Positions 30,117 to 40,611 of a stretch of DNA of 64,000 bases are shown here, piece by piece. Source of the DNA: Xylanimicrobium pachnodae JCM 13526 = NBRC 107786 (lineage in GTDB: Bacteria > Actinomycetota > Actinomycetes > Actinomycetales > Cellulomonadaceae); assembly GCA_001592145.1 (NCBI GenBank), contig BCWJ01000011.1, positions 59,726-123,725 on the forward strand, in the 5' to 3' direction. Both the position numbers and the translations under genes were made by a program. The notes beneath the pieces are model-generated. The model was not told where the DNA came from and did not search any database. It worked only from the letters and a program-made list of their open reading frames with translations. The first letter of the stretch is position 1. Every line of letters starts with the position of its first letter.

Positions 30117-33100
30117 TCAGCCCTCCGGCGTCGGCATCGGAGCCGGAGCCGGAGCCGGGAGCGGCTCGGCGTCCGGCACGCCGATCACCGCGCGCGGGCG
30201 CGAGCGCCCGGTGGCGTCCTTGGTGATGACGTAGCAGGCGTCCACGTGCGGTTCGAGCGCGGAGACCTTGTCGTTGGGGGCACCCACCACGAGCTGGAAC
30301 CCGAGGCCCCGCCAGGCGCCCACGGCCCGCCCGGAGAACTGGGCGTCGGCCTTGATGAGGGCCTCGTCGAGGAACACGGGCGCGTACCGGGGCCGTTCGG
30401 CACCGGCATCGCCGAGCTGGTAGCGCAGCGCGGCGCCCACGATGAATGCGACGAGCTCCTGGGACTCGCCGCCGGACTTCTCCCCGATGTGGTCGTACAG
30501 GGCCACGTGGTTGCCGGCCAGGTCCACCTTCTCGGCCGAGAGCCGCACGTGGCGGCGCACGTCGATGAGGTCGGCACGCTCGGGCGAGGTGGGTCGCAGC
30601 CGTTCGACCAGGCGGGCCATGCGCGCGTACCGGGACTCGCGCTCGGCGTCCGAGGCGTCGGAGGCGAGCAGCTCGCGCAGGTCACGTAGCTCCTTGCGGA
30701 ACTTCGCGACCACGGACGACGCCGCCGGGCGCGGGTCGATGCGCAGGCGGTGCTCGTCGTCCGCGAACGGCAGCCCCGCGAGGATCTGGTTGACGGGGTC
30801 GATGCGTTCGGTGATCTCCCGCAGGGACCGCGCGATGGTGCGCTCCAGGTCGGTGAGGTCGTCACCCGAGAGGCGCAGCAGCGAGCGCCGCCACTCCCCT
30901 TCGAGCTCGTGCAGCCGGTCGGTCTCCAGCACGGTGAGCACGCGGTCGAAGTCGCGGTAGGACGCGTCGGGGTCGGTGCCCAGGTCGGGGCTGGGCCACT
31001 GCCTCACGAACGCTTCGAAGAGGGTGCGCAGCGCGTCGGTGCCGGTGGTCACCGCAGTCTCCGCGGTCTCCTGGTCGTGGCGCAGCCGCTCGTCGGCCCG
31101 CGCGGCCACGGCGTCGAACGCGGCGAGCGCGTGGACCGGGTCGGCGGTCTCGTCCCCGTCCGGGGCGGAGTCGGCGGCGGCCTCCCCCAGCAGCGTGTCG
31201 AGGTAGGCGCGCTGCCGCTCGCTCAGCGTCGTGCCTGCGTCGGCGGCGGCGTCGAGCACGGCCTGCACGGCGTCGACCTCCTCGCTGACCTCCTCCCAGC
31301 GCCGGGCGAGCGCGGCGGAGCGTTCCTCGGTGGCGCCGAGCTCCTTCTGCAGGCGTTCGACGACGGCGTCGAGCTCGCGGGCGCGCGCCTCCAGCACCCC
31401 GAGCTCGGGGTTGTCGGCGCGGGCGGCGGCGATGACGGACCGCCACTGCTCGCACGCCTTCTCTGCGCCCGCGACGTCGACGTCGGGCCAGGTCAGGTCG
31501 GCGACCACCCGGGCGGCCGCCGCCTGCTCCTCGACGGCGTCGAGCCGCAGCCCGGCACCCCGGAACGCCTCGTCGGCCGCGCGGAGCACGCCACCGGCCG
31601 CCTCGATCTGGCCGTCGAGCTCGGCCAGGCGGCGCCCGTTGGTGAAGCCGAGCACGTTGGCGCGCCCCTGCCCGCCGTGCGCACCGCGCGATCCCTCCGC
31701 CGTCTGACCGGTACGCGTCAGCGCCTTGGCGTGCTGGGCGAGCCCGGCGGCGGAGTCGACGCACCGGAACGCGAACCGTTCGGCCAGGTGCTCGCGCAGC
31801 CATCCGCGGAACGGGCCGGGTGCGTAGTCGAGCCGTCCCGGCAGGGTGGCGGGATCGATGGCGGAACGCGAGTCGAGGCCCGTCATGACACCCTCGAAGC
31901 GCACCCGCTGCCGGGAGGGCACGGCGTCGATGGCCGCCCGGAACGCGGGCAGGTCGGCCGCGTCGAGCAGCAGCGTCGTGGCGAACCCGCCCAGGGCCAG
32001 GTTGAACGCCTCGCGCCACGCCTCGTGCTCGGTGCGCACTTCGATGAGCTCCGCGACGAACGGGAGCTGCTCCACGGTGAGCCCCGCCGCCTGGGCGAGC
32101 GCCACGCGGGTGCGGTGCAGCTCCTCGGGCACGTTGCCGGACCGCGCCGCGAGCCCCTTGCGCTCCGCGGTCAGCGTGGCCAGGTCCTTCTCCGCGGCGG
32201 TGCGCGCGTCACGCGCCTTGTCGCGCGCGTCGAACGCGGCGTGCCGGGCACCGGTGTCGGCGAGCCGCGCCCGCGACGCGGCGGCCAGGCGCTCGAACTC
32301 CGCCTTCGTCTCCACGGTGGTGCCCAGCACCTCGGCCGCCGCATCCAGGCGACCGCGGCCCCGCTGCACCTCCGCGAGCCGCGCCTGGGCGCCCGACAGT
32401 TCGCGTTCCGCGTTCTGGATCGTGGCCCCGCCGGACGCCCACAGCGTCTGGCGCACGCCCTCGAGCTCGTCCTTGCTCGCCCCGGCGCGCGCGGCCAGGT
32501 CGCGCACCTGGCCGGCCTCGCGCTGGGCTCGCCGCCGCACGTCGTCCTCGACCGCGCGCAGCAGCCCGGCCCGGTGCTCGGCCCGCCACAGCCCCACGGC
32601 GGACGCGCCACCCGGCCCTTCGGAGGTGGCGACGACGCCGCCGATGACGTCGAGCCGCTCACGGGCCTCGTCGATGGCGGCGCGGTGCGCGCGGATGGGG
32701 CGCAGCGCACGGACCTGCTGCTGCGCGGTGACCATCTGGTCGCGCGTACCGGACAGCTCGTCGAAGTGCTCGACGACGTCGGCGGCCTTCGCGAGCGTCT
32801 CGGGTTCCTCGAGCACCATCGACTTGTACAGCGCGTCCACGGTGGTGATCTGCTGGCCCGCCTGGATGCGCGCGAGCAGCCCCACCGCCTTGTCCCCGCC
32901 ACCGGCCGCGCCGATGCCCAGCGAGGAGTACAGGCGCGCCGCGAACTCCTTGTCGGTGTCGAAGCACGTCAGGTCCAGCGCCGTCAGCGCGGGTCGCGCG
33001 AACCGGGACTCGGCCGCGACCGCGAGGCGCGCCAGGTCGAACGGCCCCGCGACCGTGGCCCGCACCGGGGTCAGCGCGTCCATCGCGGTCGCGCCGGCCG

Positions 33101-33542
33101 GCACGTACCAGGCACGGATCGCGGTGAGCTCGCCACCGCCCTGGTCGGCCCACGTCATCGCGACCGCCGTCCACGTGTCCCGCCCGTCACCGCGCAGCAC
33201 CCGCTCACGCGTGCCGTCCGCGGTGCGCGACTCGTCGATCTTGCCGCGCGCGTACGAGATGACGTTGCGCTGGTCCTTGCCGCGCGGACGCCCGACGACG
33301 CCGCCGTTCGAAGCCCCGTTGAACGGTGTCGTGTGCGGCATGAGCAGCGCGATGTACGCGTCCATGAGGGTGGACTTGCCCGAGCCGGACCCACCCGCCA
33401 GCAGGGTTGCCGTCGAGGCCAGGCGCACGCGGTGCGCGCCGTCGTACCCGCCCCAGTTGACCACCTGGAGGTCCCGGGCCACCCACTGCTGCCCCGTGGA
33501 GGCGGCGGGGACGAGCCCGAACAGCGTGTCGACCATCGTCAT
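30117..33542 (-). CDS. jetC: Wadjet protein JetC (SMC/MukB-like ATPase)
   Basis: Encodes 1141 residues. Walker [10 protein letters not shown] at 50-58; long alternating coiled-coil arms (~260-500 and ~690-960) around a central hinge-like region (~510-640); ABC signature SGGESQE at 1023-1029; Walker B VFLDEA (~1056-1061). This architecture is that of the MukB-like condensin motor of Wadjet/MksB systems, which extrudes DNA loops. The C-terminus ends in a short Pro/Ala-rich tail. The start overlaps the jetB stop by 4 bases. No disruption is seen. Confidence 0.95.
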   Translation of the reverse strand: MTMVDTLFGLVPAASTGQQWVARDLQVVNWGGYDGAHRVRLASTATLLAGGSGSGKSTLMDAYIALLMPHTTPFNGASNGGVVGRPRGKDQRNVISYARGKIDESRTADGTRERVLRGDGRDTWTAVAMTWADQGGGELTAIRAWYVPAGATAMDALTPVRATVAGPFDLARLAVAAESRFARPALTALDLTCFDTDKEFAARLYSSLGIGAAGGGDKAVGLLARIQAGQQITTVDALYKSMVLEEPETLAKAADVVEHFDELSGTRDQMVTAQQQVRALRPIRAHRAAIDEARERLDVIGGVVATSEGPGGASAVGLWRAEHRAGLLRAVEDDVRRRAQREAGQVRDLAARAGASKDELEGVRQTLWASGGATIQNAERELSGAQARLAEVQRGRGRLDAAAEVLGTTVETKAEFERLAAASRARLADTGARHAAFDARDKARDARTAAEKDLATLTAERKGLAARSGNVPEELHRTRVALAQAAGLTVEQLPFVAELIEVRTEHEAWREAFNLALGGFATTLLLDAADLPAFRAAIDAVPSRQRVRFEGVMTGLDSRSAIDPATLPGRLDYAPGPFRGWLREHLAERFAFRCVDSAAGLAQHAKALTRTGQTAEGSRGAHGGQGRANVLGFTNGRRLAELDGQIEAAGGVLRAADEAFRGAGLRLDAVEEQAAAARVVADLTWPDVDVAGAEKACEQWRSVIAAARADNPELGVLEARARELDAVVERLQKELGATEERSAALARRWEEVSEEVDAVQAVLDAAADAGTTLSERQRAYLDTLLGEAAADSAPDGDETADPVHALAAFDAVAARADERLRHDQETAETAVTTGTDALRTLFEAFVRQWPSPDLGTDPDASYRDFDRVLTVLETDRLHELEGEWRRSLLRLSGDDLTDLERTIARSLREITERIDPVNQILAGLPFADDEHRLRIDPRPAASSVVAKFRKELRDLRELLASDASDAERESRYARMARLVERLRPTSPERADLIDVRRHVRLSAEKVDLAGNHVALYDHIGEKSGGESQELVAFIVGAALRYQLGDAGAERPRYAPVFLDEALIKADAQFSGRAVGAWRGLGFQLVVGAPNDKVSALEPHVDACYVITKDATGRSRPRAVIGVPDAEPLPAPAPAPMPTPEG

Positions 33543-34300
33543 CGGCCGTCCTCCTCGCTCACCTCGACGTCACCGTCGTCCGTGTCACCGTCGTCCGTGT
33601 CACCGTCGTCGGGAACGGAGTCGACCGGCGCAACCAGCGCGGGCTCGACGACGCCTCCCGTACGCATCCACTCGGCGAGCTCGACCAGGCGGTCCACGGG
33701 CAGCACCACCTCGACCAGCGGGGTGACCCGGAACCGCCCCGGCGTCTCCTCGTCCAGGAAGCCCTCCTTGGCCAGGCGGGTGATCGCGGCCCAGATCTCC
33801 TTCTGCCGGGCGGCGATGTTGGTCTCGGCCGGGTCCAGGAAGCTCAGGACGTGCTGTTCGAGCTCCTCGGCGTCCACGCGCGCCGCGATCTCCCCCGCCC
33901 CCTGCTCGCGCTGGTGCAGGGTGCGCAGCTGGACCAGCAGCACCGTCTCGACGCGCGTGAACGCCTCGTCGCGCAGCAGGATGGGGATCTCCACCTCGCC
34001 GCTGCGCACCTGCCGCTTGTAGGCGATGCCGCGGTCGCGGTCCACGACGAGCGTCACGAACAGGTCGTGCAGCCGCGACTCGATCACGCTCTGGTGCTCC
34101 AGCAGCGCGTGCCACCGCTGCGGGTTCTCCGCGGACAGGTAGCGGCGGCGCAGCAGGTCCACCAGGACCACGCGCGCCTCCGCGTCGAGCGTGCCCGTGT
34201 CCCCCGCGAACAGCGCGGTGGGGTCCGCCTCCATGGCGACGGGCTCGATGAACCCGCCCGCGGCCGGCGCGTCCTGTGCTGCCTCAGTCATCGCTGTCAT
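33539..34300 (-). CDS. jetB: Wadjet protein JetB (DUF4194, MukE-like)
   Basis: Encodes 253 residues. The DUF4194 winged-helix KITE protein features [40 protein letters not shown] and [11 protein letters not shown], matching JetB/MksE. It would bind the JetA kleisin. The last ~30 residues are an acidic tail [14 protein letters not shown] encoded by 15-bp direct repeats (33571-33610). The ATG lies 17 bases inside the end of jetA, so translation is coupled. Confidence 0.92.
   Translation of the reverse strand: MTAMTEAAQDAPAAGGFIEPVAMEADPTALFAGDTGTLDAEARVVLVDLLRRRYLSAENPQRWHALLEHQSVIESRLHDLFVTLVVDRDRGIAYKRQVRSGEVEIPILLRDEAFTRVETVLLVQLRTLHQREQGAGEIAARVDAEELEQHVLSFLDPAETNIAARQKEIWAAITRLAKEGFLDEETPGRFRVTPLVEVVLPVDRLVELAEWMRTGGVVEPALVAPVDSVPDDGDTDDGDTDDGDVEVSEEDGR
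33571..33610. repeat. 15-bp direct repeats in the 3' end of jetB
   Basis: CACCGTCGTCCGTGT occurs at 33571-33585 and 33586-33600 with a partial third copy to 33610. In frame it encodes the acidic DDGDT repeats at the JetB C-terminus; copy number could vary between strains without a frameshift because the unit is 15 bp. Confidence 0.8.
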
Positions 34301-35831
34301 CTCTGTTCGTGAGGGTCTCGGGGGCCGTGGGCGTCTCGGTGTCAGGGGGTGTCCGCGGCGTGGCCGGTGCCGCGGGCCGGAGCACTGCCGCCTCGAACGC
34401 CAGCCTCCGGGCCGTGCCGTCCGGGCGGATCGTGTCCGCGTACGCGACGGCGTCGACGTCGTCGACCCCAGCCCTCGCGGCGAGCTCCAGGAGGCCCACG
34501 AGGTCCACGGGGCGCCGCGCGCCCTCCCCTGCCCGGGCGAAGACCGCGTCGAGCCGGGCTCCTGCCGGGTCGTGGAGGGCGTCGCGGCGGGCGTCGTCGA
34601 GCAGGGCGTCCAGATCGGCGTAGCGGGGTCCGCCCCACGCGGCCGCGTGCTCGAGGGTGCCGGCTTCGTCGTCGTCCCACTCCGGCAGCGGCTCGGGGCC
34701 CTGGTGCGGGCTCGGGTCCGCCAGGGTGGTGCGCACCCGGCCGACGTCGGCGCGCGGCAGACGGCGCAACGGCTCGACGCCCTGACCGCGACGTGACGCG
34801 GGCATCCACGCCCCGAGCGCCGCGATCACGTCGCGCAGCAGATCGTCCACCTGACGGTCGCGCAGCGGGTCGTGATGACGCACCTGCGTGGTGATGACGC
34901 GCGAGGCGAGGCGCTGCGCCGTCAGCACCTCCGTGAAGCCCGTCTCGATGCGCTGCGCGACGGCCCGCAGCTCGGCACGCTGATGCTCGGGAAGCTTGGC
35001 CGCGAACGGGTGGCGCAGCACCGTGTCCAGGCCGTCCACCAGGGCTTCCATGCGCTCCGGGTCGTCCAGCAGCCGCTTCGCCCCGGAGAACGCGCGGCCT
35101 TCCGCCGTCGCGTCCATCAGGTGCTCGGCACGCTCCAGGTAGTCGTGCAGCACCTCACCGGTGGGCCGCTCGTCCTGCCGCAACGCCGTGACGGTCTCGC
35201 GCTGGATCGCGCGGATCGACTCCGCGACCCGTGCGAAATCAGCCGGGAGCTCACGGACCAGCAGCAGCACGTTCTCCGCAGCTTCGAGCAGCTCCTCCTC
35301 GTCGACGGGCTCGATCTCACCCGTCGTGTCGAGCCGGTCGAGCTCGGCCTGCCGGGTGGCGATCTCCCGTTGCAGGCGCAGCATCCGGGTCATGACGTCC
35401 GGGTCGGCGTCGTCGGCCAGGCGCTCCACCGCCTCCAGCAGCGTGAGCACCCGCGAGCGCGACACGCGGGCGTGACCGCCCCCGGCCCGGGCGGCGACGT
35501 CGAGCGCGTCCACCGCGTGCGCCGAGAGCCGGTAGACCTCCCCCGACTCGTCGTCCACCTGCCGCACCAGCCAGCCCGCCTCGACCCACGCGCGGCACAG
35601 CTCGCGCGCCGAGCGGTCCGAGACGTCCTCGTACCCGGCCGCCCGGAGCTGGGCCAGCGCGTCGTCCATCTCCGTGTGCGCGTCCGCCACCGCCGCGGTG
35701 CGCCGGTCCGGCCGGAACACCGAGGTCAGCAGCGCGACGACGAGCGGCGCGTCCCGACGGTGCAGCAGCGCCAGCAACGGGTTGCGGAACGCGCGCAGCG
35801 CACCCCGATAGACGCCCTCGACCCGGTTCAC
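34284..35831 (-). CDS. jetA: Wadjet protein JetA (DUF3375, MukF/kleisin-like)
   Basis: Encodes 515 residues from GTG. DUF3375 features: an N-terminal winged-helix region beginning [20 protein letters not shown], a helical kleisin-like middle ([24 protein letters not shown] segment around 150-175), and an Ala/Thr/Pro-rich end. It is the first jet gene, only 18 bp after the leuS stop. There is no recognisable Shine-Dalgarno or clean -10 in front, so it probably relies on leuS read-through or a weak start. Confidence 0.9.
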   Translation of the reverse strand: MNRVEGVYRGALRAFRNPLLALLHRRDAPLVVALLTSVFRPDRRTAAVADAHTEMDDALAQLRAAGYEDVSDRSARELCRAWVEAGWLVRQVDDESGEVYRLSAHAVDALDVAARAGGGHARVSRSRVLTLLEAVERLADDADPDVMTRMLRLQREIATRQAELDRLDTTGEIEPVDEEELLEAAENVLLLVRELPADFARVAESIRAIQRETVTALRQDERPTGEVLHDYLERAEHLMDATAEGRAFSGAKRLLDDPERMEALVDGLDTVLRHPFAAKLPEHQRAELRAVAQRIETGFTEVLTAQRLASRVITTQVRHHDPLRDRQVDDLLRDVIAALGAWMPASRRGQGVEPLRRLPRADVGRVRTTLADPSPHQGPEPLPEWDDDEAGTLEHAAAWGGPRYADLDALLDDARRDALHDPAGARLDAVFARAGEGARRPVDLVGLLELAARAGVDDVDAVAYADTIRPDGTARRLAFEAAVLRPAAPATPRTPPDTETPTAPETLTNRDDSDD

Positions 35832-35849
35832 TCGTGAGACGTTCGCGTA

Positions 35850-38819
35850 CTAGACAACGACATTGACCAGGCGAGGCGCGCGCACGATCACCTTGCGCAC
35901 CGGCTTGCCGTCCATCGCCTTGACCACGTTCGGCTCGGCCAGGGCCGCGGCCTGCAGGTCGGCGTCGCTGATCGACGGCGGCACCTCCAGGCGGCCGCGC
36001 ACCTTGCCCTGCACCTGGACCACGCAGGTCACGGTGTCCTCGACCAGGTACTGCGGGTCCGCCACCGGGAACGGCTCGCGCGCGAGCGACTCGGGATGCC
36101 CCAGCCGCTCCCACAGTTCCTCCGCCACGTGCGGGGCCAGCGGCGCCACCATGAGCACGAGCGGCTCGACCGCCGCCCGCGGCACGGAGTCCAGCGAGGT
36201 CAGGTAGTTGTTGAGCGTGATGAGCTTCGCGATGGCCGTGTTGGGGCGCATGCCCGCCATCTCGGCCGTCACGTCCGCGATCGCGCGGTGCACCGCGCGC
36301 AGCGTCTCCGTGCTCGGCACCTCGTCGGATACGACGGTCTCCCCCGTGTCCTCACTGACGACGTTGCGCCACAACCGCTGCAGGAACCGCTGGGAGCCGA
36401 CGACGTCGCGCGTGTTCCAGGGCCGCGACACGTCGAGCGGACCCATCGACATCTCGTACAGGCGGAACGTGTCGGCGCCGTACGCCTCGTACATCTCGTC
36501 GGGCGTGACCACGTTCTTCAGGGACTTGCCCATCTTCCCGTACTCGCGCGCGACGGACTGGCCCTGCCAGGTGTAGCCGGAGGTCTCATTCCCCTCGACC
36601 TCCGCGGCGGGCACCGGGAACCCGTGCGCGTCACGGTAGGCGTACGCCTGGATGTAGCCCTGGTTGAACAGCTTGCCGAAGGGTTCCACCGAGGAGACGA
36701 AGCCCAGGTCGAACAGCACCTTGTGCCAGAACCGGGCGTACAGCAGGTGCAGCACGGCGTGCTCGACGCCGCCCACGTACAGGTCCACGCCGCCCGCGAC
36801 GCCCGACTCCGGGTTGTGGTTCGGCCCCATCCAGTACGCATCGAGCGCCGGGTCCACCACGGTGTCGGCGTCCGCGCGCGACGGGTCCAGGTAGCGCAGG
36901 TAGTACCAGCAGGACCCGGCCCAGTTGGGCATCGTGTTGGTGTCGCGGCGGTACTGCTTCGGGCCGTCCCCCAGGTCCAGGGTGACGCTGACCCAGTCGT
37001 CGTTGCGGCCCAGCGGCGCCTCGGGCGAGGAGTCCTGGTCGTTCGGGTCGAACGTGCGCGGCGCGTAGTCGGGCACGTCGGGCAGGTCCACGGGCAGCGC
37101 CGACTCGGGGATGGCCACCGGGCGGTCCTGCTCGTCCCACACGATCGGGAACGGCTCGCCCCAGTAGCGCTGCCGGCTGAACAGCCAGTCGCGCAGGCGG
37201 TACGTGATGGTGCCCTCGCCGATGCCGCGCGCCTCCAGCCAGGCGATCGTCGCGGCCTTGGCCTCGGCGACGCCCAGCCCGTTGATGGCCAGGTCCGACG
37301 CCGGGATGTCGCCCGCGTCGGCGGCGGGGCTGTTGACGGTGACGCCGTCGCCCGTCCACGCGCCCTCGAAGCCCTCGGGCAGCCCGCCGTCGGGCAGCAC
37401 CGTGTAGATCACGGGCAGCTCGAACGCCGTCGCGAACGCGAAGTCGCGGTCGTCGCCGCCGGGCACGGCCATGATGGCACCCGTGCCGTAGCCCATGAGC
37501 ACGTAGTCGGCGGTGAACACCGGGATGGGCGTGCCGGTCAGCGGGTTGACCGCCAGGTGCCCGGTGAACACGCCGGTCTTCTTCCCGGCGTCGGCCTGCC
37601 GCTCGACGGCCGTCTTGGCGGCCGACGCGGCCCGGTACGCGGCCACGGCCTCGGCGGGCGTGGCGTGCCCGCCCGTCCACGCCTCGCGCGTCCCGTCCGG
37701 CCAGGCCGCCGGGACCTCGTCGAGCAGCGGGTGCTCGGGGGCCACCACCATGAACGTCGCGCCGAACAGCGTGTCGGGGCGCGTGGTGAACACCTCGACC
37801 TGCTCCCCCGCGCCCGCGGCGTCGTCGTCGGACGTACCTATGACGTCGAAGCGCACGCTCGCGCCGGTGGAGCGGCCGATCCAGTTGCGCTGCATGGACT
37901 TGACCTTCTCGGGCCAGTCGATGAGCTCCAGGTCGTCCGTCAGGCGGTCCGCGTACGCGGTGATGCGCATCTTCCACTGGCGCAGCGCCTTGGTGAACAC
38001 GGGGAAGTTGCCGCGCTCGGAGCGGCCGTCCGCCGTCACCTCCTCGTTCGCCAGGACGGTGCCCAGGCCGGGCGCCCAGTTGACGGGCGACTCGTCCACG
38101 TAGGCGAGGCGCTGGGAGTCCAGCACGTCGCGCTGCTCGGTCACGGACAGCGCGGCCCAGTCGGTTCCGGCCGGGTAGCCCGGCACCGGGCGCGTGCCCG
38201 CGGCCAGCTCGTCGCGCAGCTCGGCGATGCGGCGCGCGCGACCCTTCCCGCCCCCTGGGCGCACGGCGTCGGCGTCGTACCAGGAGTCGAAGATCTGCAG
38301 GAAGATCCACTGCGTCCAGCGCACGTACCCGGGGTCGATCGTGGCGAACGTGCGGCGCTGGTCGTGCGCCAGGCCCATGCGGCGCAGCTGGCGCCGGTAG
38401 ATCTCGATGTTCCGCTCGGTGACCACGCGCGGGTGCTCGCCCGTCTGCACCGCGTACTGCTCGGCCGGCAGGCCGAACGCGTCGAAGCCCATCGCGTGCA
38501 GCACGTTGTCGCCCTGCATCATGCGGTAGCGCCCGACGACGTCGGTGGCGATGTACCCCAGCGGGTGCCCCACGTGCAGGCCCGCGCCCGAGGGGTACGG
38601 GAACATGTCGAGGATGAAGTACGGGTCGCCGCTCGGCGCCGCACCGCCCGGGCCGGTCAGGTCACCCGACGGGTTCGCGGCGTGGAACGTGCCGCGCTCC
38701 TCCCACCGGTCCTGCCACCGCAGCTCGATCTCCTGCGCGAGGGCGGGCGTGTAGCGGAAGGCCGGCTCGCGCGAGGAGTCGGCGGCAGGGGTCTGGGCTG
38801 CGGCGTCGGGCGTGGTCAC
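35850..38819 (-). CDS. leuS: Leucine--tRNA ligase
   Basis: Encodes 989 residues, the long form common in actinobacteria. Charges tRNA-Leu. The class I HIGH motif appears as HVGH (82-85) in [12 protein letters not shown], and KMSKS as KMGKS (762-766). The CP1 editing domain is present. The catalytic [10 protein letters not shown] region and the anticodon-binding C-terminus are intact. GTG start; TAGGAT ends eight bases before it. The TAG of this hexamer is also the stop of the upstream hipA-like remnant. Confidence 0.97.
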   Translation of the reverse strand: MTTPDAAAQTPAADSSREPAFRYTPALAQEIELRWQDRWEERGTFHAANPSGDLTGPGGAAPSGDPYFILDMFPYPSGAGLHVGHPLGYIATDVVGRYRMMQGDNVLHAMGFDAFGLPAEQYAVQTGEHPRVVTERNIEIYRRQLRRMGLAHDQRRTFATIDPGYVRWTQWIFLQIFDSWYDADAVRPGGGKGRARRIAELRDELAAGTRPVPGYPAGTDWAALSVTEQRDVLDSQRLAYVDESPVNWAPGLGTVLANEEVTADGRSERGNFPVFTKALRQWKMRITAYADRLTDDLELIDWPEKVKSMQRNWIGRSTGASVRFDVIGTSDDDAAGAGEQVEVFTTRPDTLFGATFMVVAPEHPLLDEVPAAWPDGTREAWTGGHATPAEAVAAYRAASAAKTAVERQADAGKKTGVFTGHLAVNPLTGTPIPVFTADYVLMGYGTGAIMAVPGGDDRDFAFATAFELPVIYTVLPDGGLPEGFEGAWTGDGVTVNSPAADAGDIPASDLAINGLGVAEAKAATIAWLEARGIGEGTITYRLRDWLFSRQRYWGEPFPIVWDEQDRPVAIPESALPVDLPDVPDYAPRTFDPNDQDSSPEAPLGRNDDWVSVTLDLGDGPKQYRRDTNTMPNWAGSCWYYLRYLDPSRADADTVVDPALDAYWMGPNHNPESGVAGGVDLYVGGVEHAVLHLLYARFWHKVLFDLGFVSSVEPFGKLFNQGYIQAYAYRDAHGFPVPAAEVEGNETSGYTWQGQSVAREYGKMGKSLKNVVTPDEMYEAYGADTFRLYEMSMGPLDVSRPWNTRDVVGSQRFLQRLWRNVVSEDTGETVVSDEVPSTETLRAVHRAIADVTAEMAGMRPNTAIAKLITLNNYLTSLDSVPRAAVEPLVLMVAPLAPHVAEELWERLGHPESLAREPFPVADPQYLVEDTVTCVVQVQGKVRGRLEVPPSISDADLQAAALAEPNVVKAMDGKPVRKVIVRAPRLVNVVV

Positions 38820-38830
38820 GACAGGACATC

Positions 38831-39133
38831 CTAGCCGCGGGGAACGGCCCGTCCGGAGCCCTGGCCGCGCCGACCCCGCGAGATGCCCTCCGTCACACCA
38901 CGGGTGTGCTCCCGGACCGCGGGCAGCACCCGCCGCCGCACCTCGGAGGCCGAACCGTCCCAGTCGTCGATGTCAGCGAGAGCCGCCTCGAACGCGTCCG
39001 GGGCCGCGTCGGCCATCCGGGCGACCGTGTCGATCAGCCAGGCGTCATCGATGCGTACGGCACCAGCGAACCGCTTCCACGCGTCCGCATCGATCCGCTC
39101 CAGCAGGAACTCGCCCCCGATGCTCATCGACAC
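38831..39133 (-). pseudogene. C-terminal remnant of a HipA-family toxin kinase gene
   Basis: A 100-codon frame reads SMSIGGEFLLERIDADAWKR then IDDAWLIDTVARMADAAPDAF. This matches the C-terminal helical end of HipA-type serine/threonine kinases, where SMxIGGE and a DxxWLxxxVxxMAxxxPDAF-like segment occur. Similarity continues to two codons (Leu-Lys) before the first start and then meets an in-frame TAG, so the catalytic N-terminal ~300 residues are missing. No HipB antitoxin is present. The last ~20 residues are Arg/Gly-rich and may not be native. Identification is from motif memory, so moderate confidence. Confidence 0.55.
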
Positions 39134-39140
39134 CTTCAGC

Positions 39141-39179
39141 TACGTGCAAATACATTCACATCTCACCGATGTGCACGTA
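39141..39179. promoter_or_regulatory. Inverted repeat in A/T-richer segment upstream of hipA remnant
   Basis: TACGTGCA (39141-39148) and TGCACGTA (39172-39179) form 8-bp arms 23 bases apart, within a segment (39134-39190) that is clearly less G/C-rich than its surroundings. It could be an orphan operator of the lost toxin-antitoxin locus or a deletion scar. The rest of 39134-39254 shows nothing recognisable. Confidence 0.35.
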
Positions 39180-39254
39180 CGTTCACCCGGGTGGAGGTGC
39201 GGTGGCGCCACCACCACTTCGCCTCACCGAGGGAGTTGCTCGATCGCCCAGGAG

Positions 39255-40487
39255 TCATGAAGCCATGGTGTGCGAATGCGTCGCCGCGAGCGCCCCACCG
39301 GCGCCGAGCAGCGCCAGGCCGGCCACCCCCACCGCCAGGAGCACCACCGCCAATGACGCCTGCTGGATCAGGAACCCAACGCCGGCGCTGGCGGCCGCGG
39401 ACCCCAGGTTGTAGCTCGTGTTGACCCACGTGTTCGCGGCATTCTGCTGATGCGGCCCGGCGGCCGCGGGCACTACCAGGTACGCGACGATCATGACGGG
39501 CGACGCGAACACACCGGCCACCGCCAGGACGCCACCCAGGGACATCACGTTCGTAGTGGCCGCCACGACCGCGGAGGCGCAGACCAGGAGCGCACTGAGC
39601 ACGAACAGTTGCACCCGCATCCCCATCCGCAGCCTGACGAGCCCATAGAGGAGCCCGCCGACCGCGCTGCCCGCCGCGAACAGCCCCAGGACAAGTCCCG
39701 CGGCAGCCGCTCCACCCAGGTCGTTCACCGCGGCCGGGATCGCGACCCCGATCGTTCCACCGACGACACCCGCCACGAGCGCGGGAACCAGGAGGCCGAC
39801 GAACCGGCGGCTCGCCACCAGCGGAACCCGGTCGGTCACCCGCACCACGCGCCGGGGCTGGGGCCGGGGCCGGGGCCGGGGCATCATCGCGGTGACCGCG
39901 GGCGTGCCGACGAAGAGGAGGCCACCGACGACGACGAGGCCCGCCGGAACCAGCAGCGCGGCTCCGGACCCGGCGACCGCCACGGCCAACCCGGCGAGCG
40001 CGGGGCCGGCCAGGTACATCAACTCCTCGACCACGGCGTCCAGGCTCATTCCATGCTTGAGCAGGTCACCGTCGGGTACCAGGCGCGCCCAAGCGACGCG
40101 CATCGTCGGACCGAGCGGGGGCGCGACCGCCCCGGCGACCGCAGCCAGCACGAGCAGCGGCCAGGCAGTGGCGCCCGCGGCGGCAGCCCACGCCAGGGCA
40201 CCGAGCACCGTCCCGAACGCCACCACCAGCACGGTGAGCACCGGCCGTGCGCCGCAGGTGTCGATGAGCCACGCGCGCACCGGTGCGGCAAGCGTCGCAC
40301 CCGCGCCATAGAGCCCGACCGCGAAGCCGGCGACCGCCAGCGACCCGGAGGCGGCCTCGGCCGCGTAGAAGAGGGGGAGGTAGACCAGCGCGTAGGCGAA
40401 CCGGCCGATGAGCGAGAACAAGAACGTCGAGCGCACGCGCGGCCGGGTCAGGGCGCGCGCGTACTCGCTCCGTCGAGGCGACGGCAT
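39255..40487 (-). CDS. Major facilitator superfamily transporter
   Basis: Encodes 410 residues from ATG (MPSPRRSEYARALTRPRVRS) with GGAG eight bases upstream. An in-frame ATG 21 codons earlier would place a palindrome inside the coding region. About 12 hydrophobic helices, with a long Pro/Arg loop (PRPRPRPQPRR) between the two six-helix halves. GLYGAGATLAAPVRAWLIDT resembles the MFS loop 2-3 motif. The substrate is unknown; a drug or metabolite exporter is likely by family. Confidence 0.82.
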   Translation of the reverse strand: MPSPRRSEYARALTRPRVRSTFLFSLIGRFAYALVYLPLFYAAEAASGSLAVAGFAVGLYGAGATLAAPVRAWLIDTCGARPVLTVLVVAFGTVLGALAWAAAAGATAWPLLVLAAVAGAVAPPLGPTMRVAWARLVPDGDLLKHGMSLDAVVEELMYLAGPALAGLAVAVAGSGAALLVPAGLVVVGGLLFVGTPAVTAMMPRPRPRPQPRRVVRVTDRVPLVASRRFVGLLVPALVAGVVGGTIGVAIPAAVNDLGGAAAAGLVLGLFAAGSAVGGLLYGLVRLRMGMRVQLFVLSALLVCASAVVAATTNVMSLGGVLAVAGVFASPVMIVAYLVVPAAAGPHQQNAANTWVNTSYNLGSAAASAGVGFLIQQASLAVVLLAVGVAGLALLGAGGALAATHSHTMAS

Positions 40488-40509
40488 GAGGACGACTCCA
40501 AGCAGAATC

Positions 40510-40531
40510 AGCGCATCATCAGTGATGCGCT
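40510..40531. promoter_or_regulatory. 22-bp palindrome upstream of the MFS gene
   Basis: AGCGCATCA, TCAG, TGATGCGCT: two perfect 9-bp arms with a 4-base centre, 23 bp upstream of the preferred ATG of the MFS gene and 80 bp after the mntR-like stop. It is likely a repressor operator for the transporter, or alternatively an mntR terminator hairpin, though no U tract follows. Confidence 0.5.
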
Positions 40532-40611
40532 TCGGGTGGGCGGCGGACATGCAGGGACGCCCTCGGCGCCCCGCCGTCTCACCGCCTCTGCTGCTCGGAC
40601 ATGGCGCGAGC

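Noticed and set aside
35320..35345. A fourth interspersed repeat in jetA (GTCGAGCCGGTCGAG)
   Set aside because: It only shares the TCGAGCC..TCGAG core and encodes a normal DUF3375-like segment (RLDTTGEI); the flanks do not match the other three copies.
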